Source: Ryuthela nishihirai
Lineage: Eukaryota > Arthropoda > Arachnida > Araneae > Heptathelidae
DNA: 64,000 nucleotides
Direction: 5' to 3'
Assembly: GCA_038380435.1 (NCBI GenBank)
Contig: JAWZYU010000009.1
Location: 65,253,901-65,317,900, forward strand
The notes under the pieces were generated by a model. It was not told the DNA's origin, made no database searches, and saw only the letters and a program-made list of their open reading frames with translations. The position numbers and the translations under genes were made by a program. Positions 26,487 through 37,013 of the stretch are shown piece after piece; position 1 is the first letter of the stretch; each line of letters starts with the position of its first letter.

Positions 26487-27797
26487 TGTAGTAAGGTCCA
26501 AAAGTTTCCAGCCCAAGGGTATTAAAGAGGCAATAGAATCAAATAGTAATTTTTATTTTTCAATATAATCACCCTTTATTTCAATACATTTTTTAGAATG
26601 GTTAATTAACTTTTCTATACCACTGAAAAAATAATCTGAATTTTTGTCCTTAAAATGGTCTAAAACTGCAGAGATGACTTCTTCATCACTTGTAAATTTT
26701 TTCCCACACAGATCCGACTTCAATTTTGAAACAAAAAATAGTCACTAGGGCTAGGTCGGAGCTGTACAGTGGGTAATTTAATTCCTGGTAATCACATTGC
26801 TGAATTAGCAGCCTTTGCAGCAACTGAAGTGTGCACTGGCGCATTGTCGTGCAATAACCTCACTCCCTGGGACAGCTTTCCTCAGTGTTCCTCTTTGATG
26901 GTATCCTCCAATTTGTACATTAATGATGCATAATATTCACCGGTAACTGTAGTATCTTGTTCTTTAAAGTCAACTAGCAGAATCCCCTGAGAATCCCAAA
27001 AGATGGTGGCTGTGATTTTTTTTTTTTTTTTGGGGGGGGGGGGGATTGTGCCACTTTTGCTTTTTTTGGCTGTGGGAATCCAGGATGCTTCCACTCCATA
27101 GATTCCCATTTAGACAGAGGATCATGGTACAGAACAATAGTTATATCTCCTGTGACAATTGAATCAATCACTTCTTTTTCTTGCCCCTCACAGAGTGTTA
27201 AAAATTCAGTACAGCATTCCACGTGTTGTTATTTTTGGGCAACACTCAAAGGTTTTGGGGCACATCTTGCACTCACTTTGTTCATACCAAGATAGTCATG
27301 TAAAACACAAAGCACTGTGGTTTTTGAAAGTAGACACATTGCTGATAAATCTTGAGTTTTCAGTCACCTATCCTTTAGCACCTCTTCTTGCACCAGCACA
27401 ATTGTTTCTGGAGTGAGTGTTTCTGCAGATCTGCATTAATGAGGTTCATCTTCAATCGAATCTCTCCCTAAGTAAAACTGCTCAGCCCATTCTTTAACCA
27501 TCGAATATGAAATGGAAGATTCGCTGTACACAGCATCTAAACATAATTTAATTTCTGCTGGGCTTTTGCCTTCTTTCTTCAAACATTTAATGACTGCGCA
27601 ATACTCAAGTTTAAACATTTTAAAATATTGGGTAACAGTACTTCTATCTTCGACCCTAGCTGGAGTGAAACTGATGCTAGAGCTGCAAAATTTTAACTGC
27701 AGTGTAACAAAACATAGCATGGAGGGTTGACAGAGTTAGACCTGTCAATTCTTGTCCTAACATGTTCGGGTCGGAAACTTTTGGACCTTACTACGCA
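26487..27797 (-). mobile_element. Mariner transposon, 1,311 bp, nested in RTE copy B
   Basis: Flanked by TA on both sides (26485-26486 and 27798-27799). The left end TGTAGTAAGGTCCAAAAGTT and the reversed right end TGCGTAGTAAGGTCCAAAAG are matching inverted repeats. Joining the RTE sequence across the insertion restores the uninterrupted RTE reading AATCTATAATTATCC seen in copy A, so the insertion is exact. The length is typical of mariner. A T17-G13 mononucleotide junction lies at about 27017-27044. Confidence 0.93.
26520..27640 (-). pseudogene. Mariner transposase gene (broken)
   Basis: Minus strand. The N-terminal helix-turn-helix part is readable at about 27620-27440: FKLEYCAVIKCLKKEGKSPA, VYSESSISYSMVKEWAEQFY, SIEDEPH. 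The third catalytic block and C-terminus (PKLKSDLCGKKFTSDEEVIS, CIEIKGDYIEK) are readable near 26700-26540. Between them are many stops and frameshifts plus the mononucleotide run. It is a mariner of a different lineage from the 9.0 kb relic, whose C-terminus is AGGEYFEG. Confidence 0.75.
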
Positions 27798-30700
27798 TAA
27801 TTATCCATACGGGCAACATGGCCAAACCAATGGAATCTCTCTCTGCACAATATACTGCTCAGAGGACGTTGGCAACTCATTTGCTTAACCTCTTCATTAC
27901 TTACAAAGTTAAACCACCTAATACCCAAGATACTGTGTAAGCATCTAGAATCGAAAGCATGTTGTTTCCTGTTACCTTGTTTACACAGTGTCCAAGTTTC
28001 ACTACCATAACTAACCCTAGGAAGAACCAAACTATTATACAGTCTAATTTTAGTCTTCAGGTGTATACGCCTATTTCTCCACACTCTCCATAGATTCTTA
28101 AAAGTCCCAGCAGCAATCCCTATCTGTCTGTTAATCTCATGCTGCACATCACCAGTATCTGTTATGTAGCTCCCAAGATAATTAAACTGTGACACCTGCT
28201 CAAGGGTGCAACCATTCAGATTAACTAAATCACAGCCTGCCTGACCAATTTTCATCACTTTAGTTTTCTCTCTGTTTATATCCAAACCTACTATACTGCG
28301 TCTCATCAACAGCTCAAATGAAAGAATTCATCTCATCAACATCATTTGCCAAAAGGGCTAAATCATCAGCATAATCTAAATCAGAAATTTTCGTATCTCC
28401 AGCCCATTTAAGGCCAAAATCTTTCCCTTGCAGTGAATTTTGCATAACATAACCAATAACAAAACTAAAGAGAAAAGGAGAGAAAATGCACCCTTGTCGA
28501 ACACCAAAAGTAATGCTAAACCAATTGCAACAAGCCTTACCAACTCTCACACAACTCATTCATTAGGTTAACTAACCTGTCTGGTATACCACATGATCTC
28601 ACAATCAACCACAAATTATGACGATCAACAGAGTTGAAAGCCTTTTCGAAATCAACAAAGCTAGCAACCAAAGGTTTCTGAAACTCTAAACATTTCTCAA
28701 GAATCTGCCTAAGTGAAAGATATCTGATCTACACACATCCCCTACCACTTCTGAATCCAAATTGCTCATCATGTAATTGACTGTCAAAGAGATACTTAAT
28801 TCTATTAAGCACAATCATTCAAAGAACTTTACCTGAAACAGAGAGTAGGCTGATACTCCTTTAGTTATCACAAGAATTGCAATCACCTTTTTTTAAAAAA
28901 AATAGGTATAATAATTAGCTCTGGTAAAATCCTTAGGAACCATGCCTTTATCATAAAGGATATTCAAAATTTCAGTCATCCACATGGTAACTGAAACATT
29001 CCCAGCTCTAAGCATTTCAGTAGTAATTTCATCTGCCCCTGGGAATTTATGAAGTCTAAGTTTAGAATAACTTAAAAATAGCCAAAATAGCCAAAATAAC
29101 TTCAGACTGTGTTATAAGGCCAACATTAAAGCCAGTAATGCTTCTATCATCATTATCAACAATGGGAGTAGAATTAATCACATTGTTTAGAACATCACTG
29201 AAATGCTCAGCTCACCAGCCATGACAGAATCCTCATCTTCTGTAACCTTACCTCGTTTATCCTTCAATTCAGGTATACCTGTCCATTTTCTACCACAGTA
29301 AACATTAACTATCTGGTACAGCTCTCTACTGTTGTGCTGTCTAACTGCTTTCTCGGCTTTGTCGGCCAAGCCATCAAGCCAAAGATTCTTATCGGCAGCT
29401 AACTGATCCTTTATATATTTATAAGCTCTCTGTAATGCTTTCTATTAGGAATAGTAGGGTATTGATTAAGGACATCCCTGCAGTTCTTTCTTTCTGAAAT
29501 AAGCTCAAGTGCCTTATCACACAAATAACTCTGCCACCTCTGCTCCTTTTTCCTAAAAGAATACTGTTAGTTTACAAAAAACACGTGTTTAAAATGGTCC
29601 CATTCTTCCACCACTTCAGTAGTAAGACTGTCATAATGACTAAGTGTCTATTGTGGTAAGCTTTAGCCATAACTGGGTCTTTCAGAGCTTCAGTATTAAA
29701 GGTAAATTTTTTAACCTTAGCACAACACTTTTGAAGTCTAAGTTGCAAGAGAACAAACAAGGTAGTGGTCAGATTCAATTTCAGCTCCCCTATATGCCCT
29801 GGTTTTTCTAACAGAACTAGCCCATTTGCTGTTAATTAATATATAATCAATCATATTCTTATGCAGCCCATCAGGTTAAACCCATGTGTACTTATGTATG
29901 TCGCAGTGTTTGTAATAAGTGTTAGTTATTTTGTAACCATTGAGTTTACTTACCTGTAGGGATGTTGCCCATTGCAGCTACCAATACCAAAAGGGCGTAT
30001 CACCCCTCCCCAAAAATCAGAGTCAGTACCAACTTTGGCATTGAAGTCACCTAGAACAAGGGTAATATCTCCTTTTTTGACAGAATTCAAAATATCCCGA
30101 AGTTGTCCATAAAAACTATCCTTCTCATCGTCATCAGCATCCTCAGTGGGGCCATAACAGCAGATAACATTCAAGTCTTTAATGCTTGTCTGAAATTTTG
30201 CTGTAAGAAATATAAAAATAAATACCCCCTCAAGCAGCTGCTTGCCACAGAGGTCTGACAGGAGCCTGTCAGTTTATATGCCATAGTAGAAGGTCTGAGA
30301 GGATGGCATGACCTCTGCAGAAAAACAACACAAACATCCATGCCTTCCCCGGGGCTCGAACCCAGGTCCCTTAGATCAGTAGCTAAGCATGCTAACCACT
30401 TGGCCATGGGACGGCTGCTGTAAGAAACCTTTCATTAATGCATTCATATCCTAGAAGAGCATCACTGGCATGTCTGCTGAGAAGCAGACCTAAGTCTTGG
30501 TGATGCTTATTGTCCCTCCCTGAAAAGAGAAAATTAAGATTATTTTTAAGAATCTGACCTTTATCAGGCCATCTGGTCTCTTGCAAGCCGAGAATATCTA
30601 AATTATAACAGAGGAAATCTTATGTGAGGACATCAAGAGAATAACCTCTGTGCAGAGTCCTCACGGTCCAACTACCTATGGAGAGAAAATGGTTAGTGGG

Positions 30701-30910
30701 ATGTTTAAAGAAACTATATTTATTGAGAGAGGGAATGCCGACAATATCAAACAGCCCCCTAATTGCAAACATGGGGCAAAGACCCGTTCCCCCACCACTA
30801 AAGGCTGAAGGCACTTCCTCCAATGTAGAATTTGATGATGCCAATAGAAGCAAAGAGTTCAGGTGCCTGCGATGACCTCTGCTCAGGATTATCCACCAGC
30901 TGATAAACAT
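27798..30910 (-). pseudogene. RTE endonuclease-reverse transcriptase ORF, copy B (broken)
   Basis: Reading 5' to 3' on the minus strand. MFAIRGLFDIVGIPSLNK and GSWTVRTLHRG (about 30790-30670). MQETRWPDKG (about 30585). CYGPTEDADDDEKD and LGDFNAKVG (about 30150-30040). RT from about 29370, with GVRQGCIFSPFLFSFVIGYV (about 28500) and DLDYADDLALLANDVDEMNS (about 28385). C-terminal domain NRQIGIAAGTFKNLWRVWRN and RERFHWFGHVARMDN to 27800, continuing beyond the mariner at 26486-26255. Frameshifts interrupt EN and RT. Unlike copies C2 and D, it keeps an intact SDFWGG block (about 29990) and the AFDSRCLHSILG block. Confidence 0.8.
30211..30415 (-). mobile_element. SINE family 2 (tRNA-derived, 205 bp), nested in RTE copy B
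   Basis: Exact 12-bp target duplication TGCTGTAAGAAA at 30199-30210 and 30416-30427. On the minus strand the head reads CCATGGCCAAGTGGTTAGCA (A box) and GGTTCGAGCCCC (B box). A ~110-bp body and an A/T-rich tail (TATTTATTTTTATA) at the low-coordinate end follow. Other copies lie at 57884 and, decayed, at 36118. Confidence 0.92.
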
Positions 30911-31306
30911 ATCCTGTGAATCTATTCACTTGGGGCTGTCAACCCACAAATAAACAGAAAACACAGTGAAAGATTTTCCCTCCACAGAAGCCACTAGTGC
31001 AGCAAAATCAGGATCCATAATCAAGCTCAGAGCCAAGACCCTGTGTGGTTGACCACTCCTCAGCAGGGTAGAAAAAAAAAAGAAAAGTAGCCATAGTTGT
31101 CCAGATCAGTAGGCCACACTGATCTGGTAGCTCTCCCCTTCTGTTCCCTTTCACAAGAGAATATCTCTTTTGAAAGGTACTAACAGCCTGCACCACAAGA
31201 AGGCAGGGTCAGACATTAGGTGCTAGGCCTGCCCGGTTCTATGCATCATCACTGGGGATTGGTGCATAGCTCTCCTTCCAGTGACTACCTAGCTACCATT
31301 TACAGC

Positions 31307-32667
31307 TTGTTATTAAACCAAGTGTCATTTCATTTAAAATAATTATCATAGTCATGATATAAATGTCTGTCATATTTAAAATACTTGGAAACAATTGAAA
31401 ATTTCCTATTTATTCCCTCATGGCAACTTTGACTCTATTTTGGTGATAGAATAAAATTTTTATCTAGCACAAGTTAGGAAAAAAAAAACTAGTACCAAAA
31501 TATTGGCAAAATCCTCCTAGTAGAATAAATGGGATACATTACAAATGTTTCAATCTTTTACATAGTTATTTTTGAAATACAGCAGACATGTACTTAATAG
31601 GGACTATGTAAATTAGAAAGCATAAGGAGACGGTTTGGGTACAGTGACCTTCACTTTCCAAATAATAAAATATTTAATCGGGCAATGAAGGAAACAACAT
31701 GAATAGTAAAGTTTACCACACTGCAGGTAATGTATAATATGTAATCTACTTTTTTTTCTTAATCTTAGGTCACTGTCTATGATACAGTCAAAATTATCAT
31801 TGTGAAAAGGATTGCTACTAATGTCTTTGCACTATTGTATTCTTCATCAAATATACAAGTTAAAACTTCCTTTCATACTTTGTTGGTCCTCAGCAATGTA
31901 ACTTTTGAGTCATCCTATGCTAACAGTGAAAATAAACTACATATTTTGTTCCCAAAAATGCAGAAAAAAATTACTTGAAAGCCAGAGAACACAATGTTAA
32001 AAACGTTAGATTTTTGTTGCTTTTGAAAGACAGATTTGCATTTTATGCCCCAAATAAAAACAAATTCTTTATCATAAAGAGATGCATTTTATGCAGAATA
32101 ACAATATGCTTCCTTCTACAAAAGCTCTGCAATTGCAATCAGCTTTACAGTGGGATATAATTTCCAGTAGATCAAAGGGAAACTAAACTGCCTTTAGAAC
32201 AGTTATTAATAGGAATTTTTTTCTGTGAAACATTTAAAAGCTCTCAGGTGAAATTATTTGTCATTAAGAGATATTTAGCAATTATTTATAAACTGCTATA
32301 CTAAAGGAATTATATATTGTTAACAATGAGATATGAAAAAGTGGGAAAGGTTGATATCTGAATCCTCCTCACAAAATTATATTTCAACAAGCTTCGAATA
32401 CTTTGGTTCCAACTCTCATATTATTAATCAACTATCTTTTTTCATATAACTTCCTTTTTTTAACATTAATATACCATCCTGTTAATGATTTTTTTTTAAA
32501 TTATGCTTCTAACATCGTATTTTGATATACTAAAACTAAGATAAGATTTCCTACAAAACTCACTAATAAGCTGCTAACAGGGTATCTGTTTCAAACTGCT
32601 ATTAAAGACTTTTAAAGCTTACAGTTTTATGGTGCATAACCAACTTTGTGTTCAGTATTGCTCGTGT
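31307..32667. other. AT-rich, no gene recognised
   Basis: Only short open stretches without motifs. No kinase exon found on the minus strand. Confidence 0.4.
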
Positions 32668-32830
32668 CAACTGAGTGGCATTTTTGTGAATACAATGGGC
32701 TAAATGGACAGGTCACAAGGACCTAAAGGCACAGAGTTGGTTTGGGGATCATCATGAACAGCTGTTAGGAGACAGATGACTGCCTCCTTCAAGGCCACCT
32801 GTCATGTTCTTTAAGCCAATGGGGTGTGTC
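32668..32830 (-). mobile_element. SINE family 1, decayed fragment
   Basis: Matches the SINE1 body in reverse: AACTGAGTGGCATTTTTGTG, ATGGGCTAAATGGACAGGTC, AACAGCTGTTAGGAGACAGA. The tRNA-like head is absent. Confidence 0.65.
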
Positions 32831-33401
32831 TTTGTATAAGTGTTTATATGTTTAATGAGTAACCAAGATAAATCCCAATAAGTTTCAAGGTATCTCCCTC
32901 CTTTGTTTTAGGAATACCCCATTATCTTTTAAAAATTTAATATAAAAATGGTGCAAATTTCAATATGAAAGGGTAGAGTTTCCATGATACAAGAACTGGT
33001 TGATGAAAATGGATAATGGTAATACAAATGCATACTGTAAATCTTGCTATGTCAAGTAAACTGTAAAGATTAATAAAATTACAGCATTGGAATAACGTGT
33101 AAATTCAATGGAACAAAAAACAATAAAAAAAAAGAACATTCTCTTTCAGCATCCATGTTTTACAAAAAACTATTGAAGAGTAACAATGGTTGTCACTGCA
33201 GATGCACTTACTTAGCATGGTGTTTAACACAATTATGTTTATTTTGTTGCCAGTTTACAACAACAACACTTCTTTCCTAAATTATCCCATATCATGTGAA
33301 TATAAATTAATTGTATATTCAAGAAGAGAAATGCATATGCTTTGGAATTTTTTTTCCGATTTCCTGCTTAATTAAGTCTGGTATTTGTTGGCGACCCTAA
33401 C
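32831..33401. other. Spacer, nothing recognised
   Basis: AT-rich, with homopolymer A runs. Confidence 0.35.
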
Positions 33402-33413
33402 ATATATATAAGT

Positions 33414-33745
33414 TGTGGGTTGTTTTACCTCTGAGCGGCACTTTTTTGCACACCATGGGCTAAATGGCCAGGTCACATGGACCCCGAAGGCTCAGAGAAG
33501 GTTGGGGGAGGGGACCCACTGGAACAGCTGTTGGGAGACAGATGGTAGTCTCCCGTCAAGGCCATCCAGCGTGTTCTTTAACGTGCACAGGGTATGGCTC
33601 TCCCGCACACGGGGCCACGGCTTAACGTCCCATCCGACGGACGGCGGCCTTTCCAAGCCCATCGGTGTCCCCTACTGACCGTGGGCAGGGCGGGGAATTT
33701 TGCGGAGATAAATCTCGCTGACCCAGCTGGGACTCGAACCTGGGA
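33414..33745 (-). mobile_element. SINE family 1, copy truncated within the tRNA-like head
   Basis: High-similarity body from GTGGGTTGTTTTACC to GACTCGAACCTGGGA, where it stops just past the B box; the A box is missing. ATATATATAAG on both sides (about 33402 and 33752) is the likely target duplication, though the flank is a simple AT repeat. 5' truncation fits LINE-driven copying. Confidence 0.82.
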
Positions 33746-33859
33746 AATATATATATATATAAGAATAGTAACTCTTTGTTAATGTTTATCAGTTGTGTCT
33801 AATATATCATAACAATACTATCCAACTCTAAGACATAATGAAGGTGTGAAAAATCTAAT

Positions 33860-33960
33860 ATATCATCTTCTGTCACATTTTCTCCTAAAAAATGCTTATT
33901 TTAGAAGTTATAGAACTTTAAAGTTCTATAACTTTTACATAACATAACATAACCCCCTTA
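33860..33960. repeat. Unclassified repeat containing a perfect 30-bp palindrome
   Basis: The palindrome at 33905-33934 has arm AAGTTATAGAACTTT. It is followed by TTACATAACATAACATAAC and then CCCCTTACATAACATGGAGG. The left part (CTTCTGTCACATTTTCTCCT) matches 7935-7990 in reverse, and a similar piece occurs at about 53450. Confidence 0.7.
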
Positions 33961-33971
33961 CATAACATGGA

Positions 33972-34355
33972 GGGTTGTTGGGTTGTTTTACCCCTGAGGG
34001 CACTTTTTTGCACACCATGGGCTAAATGGCCAGGTCACATGGACTGCAAAGGCTCAGAGAAGGTTGAGGGGGAGGGGACCCACTGGAACAGCTGTTGGAG
34101 ACAGATGGTAGCCTCCCGTCAAGGCCATACAGCATGTTCTTTAACATGCACAGGGTATGGCTCTCCTGCACACAGGGCAATGGCTTAATGTCCCATCCTA
34201 AGGACGGCAACCTTTTCAAACCCAACAGTGTCCCCTACTGACCATGGGCAGGGCGAGGAATTTTGCGAGATAAATCTCAATGCTGACCTAGCTGGGACTC
34301 GAACCTGGCAACTGCAGATTACAAGCCTGGCACGCTACTGAGTCACCCCCGCCCC
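33972..34355 (-). mobile_element. SINE family 1, copy with full head
   Basis: Complete but more diverged copy, from TTGTTGGGTTGTTTTACC to TGAGTCACCCCCGCCCC. It abuts the Tc1 fragment that follows at 34357. Confidence 0.85.
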
Positions 34356-34356
34356 A

Positions 34357-34484
34357 GTTACCACAAGACACCTTTAAAAATCTTGTAGCATTCATGCTTC
34401 ATTGGGTAAGAGCTGTTTTGGTGGCACGTAGTGGACCAACATCATGTTAGGCAGGTGAACATAATATTTTGGTTCTTCGGTGTA
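34357..34484 (+). mobile_element. 3' end fragment of a Tc1 element
   Basis: From ACCACAAGACACCTTTAAAA to the terminal TTTTGGTTCTTCGGTGTA, this tracks the last ~125 bp of the Tc1 element at 50812-52030 with scattered substitutions. It includes the GTAAGAGCTGTT..GGTGGCAC block of the transposase C-terminus. Confidence 0.8.
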
Positions 34485-34737
34485 TATCTTATATAAATAT
34501 ATAATTTAGACCTAATAAATATTGTTTATATTTTCAATTTGATACAAACTTTGATGTGGTATAAAATATCTTTGCTGTGACTGTGATTGCCATTTCTAAA
34601 TAGAGATTTGTGACCTCTATTTTGTTGTTTAAATAATACCATGTTCTATTAAGCTCCCAATTTCCACTCATTAGTTCGATTTGAGTTGCTGCCATTACAT
34701 TTTTCCTAAAAGTAACAATTTTTTTTTTATCTAAATG

Positions 34738-34783
34738 GGAGATTATGAGCCTGGCGCACTACCAACTGAGCCACCCTCGCCCC
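34738..34783 (-). mobile_element. SINE family 1, head-only fragment
   Basis: GATTATGAGCCTGGCGCACT and ACTGAGCCACCCTCGCCCC match the first ~45 bp of the element (A-box side) in reverse. Confidence 0.7.
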
Positions 34784-34892
34784 TCCTGAAAGGGAAACAA
34801 GTCCCTACAAGTCTTAGTTTCAAGAAACTTGATTTTCAGTACAATAAGTCTAACCTTACACAGATTGCACTAATTGAAGACACATAGCTCTG

Positions 34893-35135
34893 TGTTGGGT
34901 TGTTTTACCTCCGAGCAGCACTTTTTTGCACACACTGGGCTAAATGGCCAAGTCACAAGGACCCCGAGGGCTCAGAGGTTGAGGGGAGGGGACCTAGTGG
35001 TCAGCTGTTAGGAAATGGATGGTAGCCTCCTGTAAAGGCCATCCAGCATATTCTTTAATTTTCACAGGGTATGGCTCTCCTGCACATGGGGCAATGGCTT
35101 AAAGTCAAATCCAATGGATGACTACCTTTGCAAAC
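34893..35135 (-). mobile_element. SINE family 1, partial copy
   Basis: Body from TGTTGGGTTGTTTTACCTCC to the ATGGATGACTACCTTTGC region. It then breaks, and a short plus-strand piece of the same family (GGGCTTGGAAAGGCAG.., 35139-35180) follows, suggesting a local rearrangement. Confidence 0.75.
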
Positions 35136-35335
35136 CTGGGCTTGGAAAGGCAGTCATCATCCAGGCTTGGTGTCCCATGGCTCTGTGTCAAGGTTCGTAG
35201 GATGTGTGACACTGGCCAGTGGCTGGTCCATTGTAAACAACCTGATTGATGTTGAATACTGTGTTTGCTCAGTAAGATTTTTAATGAAAATATACAAATT
35301 AAAAAAGATCTTCTTGCTCCATAATTAAGTAAAAT

Positions 35336-35395
35336 AAATTAGAATTCTCTGACATTGAGCAATTTTTATTGCTCATCGACAGATAATTCTAATTT
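35336..35395. repeat. Small hairpin, relative of the 57.4 kb hairpin
   Basis: Arms 35336-35362 and 35369-35395 (27 bp) match in inverted order with a few mismatches. The sequence GAATTCTCTGACATTGAGCAA and the preceding CTTCTTGCTC resemble 57361-57412, so both belong to one small hairpin family. Confidence 0.65.
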
Positions 35396-36117
35396 CTTTT
35401 AATGAAAATATAACTTTTTTTTTGTTTCTTTAGATTTATTTATCTTTACTGATCTTTTAGAGTTAGGGTTTATCTTCCAGTTATTTTTTTACAAGGAAGT
35501 CTTCAATTTATTGCTGTGAATGTTTTTCTATAACTAGGTTCTTGGTTTGAAAATAAAATACTCCAATCATTTGTCATTTCTTAAATTTGAACAATAAATA
35601 ATATACAGAATTAACTATTGACTTTTCAATGTCAATAAATGTTAAATTGACATAAAAAAAGTCAACAGGTAACTCTGTGGATATTATCTATTGATTAAAT
35701 CACTAATAACACTAAAAGTGTGAAGTGACTTACTTGTTTGTATCTGACTCAGTGCAAGCCATCTACTGTCATACCACAAAGAACACAAAAAGGGACAAAT
35801 GATCACACTATTCAGTGATATCTTTTATCAACTGAAGACAAAGCTGAAAGGGTAGTACTGGCAGAGCTGTCAGAGGTGAGGCAGTGATGTGATGGCCTCA
35901 GGTGGCGTACTTTTGGGGTCACAACCCCCCCCCCCCCATAAGATTTTAATATTTTTATTTGATTCTCAAGCAGATATTTTATACAACAATTATAAAGCAT
36001 ATAGTTGTTAAACCTTTAGATACAATGATGGTAATTATTATTTTAAAAACAATCATTATTATATTTCTGAATGTCTACCCACTGTTATTTGTATAATCAA
36101 TCAGTAAATAATAAATT
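35396..36117. other. Spacer with dispersed-repeat piece and poly(C)
   Basis: 35410-35560 resembles the front of the 10.59/12.39 kb repeat (TTTAGATTTATTTATC, GATCTTTTAGAGTTA). A C12 run lies near 35927-35938. Otherwise nothing recognised. Confidence 0.4.
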
Positions 36118-36300
36118 ACACCTCAAGCAGTTGTTTGCCCCAGAAGATTTGCTGGAGAGTGTCAGCACACCATAGAAAATGTCTGTGAGGAAGGCAAGAC
36201 TTCAGCAAAAAAGCAATAAAAGAATGTCCACACCTTTTCCAGGGTTCAAAGCCAGGTCCATTTTATCTGCAACCACACATGCTAATCATACACAAAATGC
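36118..36300 (-). mobile_element. SINE family 2, decayed copy
   Basis: ACCTCAAGCAGTTGTTTGCC, GTCAGCACACCATAGAAAAT and GGGTTCAAAGCCAGGTCC follow the SINE2 order seen at 30211 and 57884, with many changes. The A-box end is only faint. Confidence 0.65.
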
Positions 36301-37013
36301 AAACTTTGCATTTTATTTAAAAGACATGCAGAATGCTTTCTTTTAATGTAACAGTTTGCTTTCTGTCTTCCTGCAGCTGGAATGGCTTTCTTAAGAGTCA
36401 TATATAGTACTGACTACCATAAATTTGTTCTACACATTATGTGTGTAACACATTGCTTCTAGTTAAGTATTTGTAGTTGTAAAGAAATAGAGTACTAAAT
36501 CCACACAATAATATCTTTTTTCTTATGCTTATACTGTCTAGCAATAAAGCCCTGCACAGATGAGAATATCTGCATTTAAAAATGCTCTGTGGATAAAAGA
36601 TTATTAATGCAGATAGTGGATAAAACTGCAAAAAACTGATGGTAACAGGAAAATGGATAAAATCTGTATGAACATGGGCAAAAAAATATTACTGCACTAT
36701 TGATGGCTGATATGAGTGAAGAAACTACTTTAGATAATGAAAAAGAACTCATTTGAAAATTCAGTAATAATATTCAGTTTAAAAGAAATAATACACTGGG
36801 ATAAAATCACAAATTAAAAAAAAACATTTTATGTATAAGAAGCAAGCAAATATTTGTTAAAAAACTACTCGAATGTTGTGTAGAAAACTGGAAATCTGTG
36901 AAAATTTCATTGCAGAGATCATGACAATTAGAGAGTGAAATATAGAGGTGGCTAATAAAAAGGAATGTTTTCCTATAATTATAGATAACTGCATTTAAAA
37001 AATAAAAATTTAT
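36301..37013. other. AT-rich, nothing recognised
   Basis: No conserved coding stretch or repeat border seen. Confidence 0.4.

Larger units (their letters stand above)
26255..31306 (-). mobile_element. RTE-clade retrotransposon, copy B, with two nested insertions
   Basis: Minus-strand copy whose 5' end (CTACCATTTACAGC at 31293-31306 on the plus strand) matches the start of copy A. The 3' end near 26255 shows a duplicated AGCCATGGGCTA block. A mariner (26487-27797) and a SINE2 (30211-30415) are inserted, so about 3.5 kb belongs to RTE. No clear target duplication is visible at its outer ends. It lies in the same direction as the host kinase gene. Confidence 0.85.

Noticed and set aside
27017..27044. 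T17-G13 run as a functional element
   Set aside because: It is a mononucleotide expansion inside a dead mariner and may partly be a sequencing artefact.
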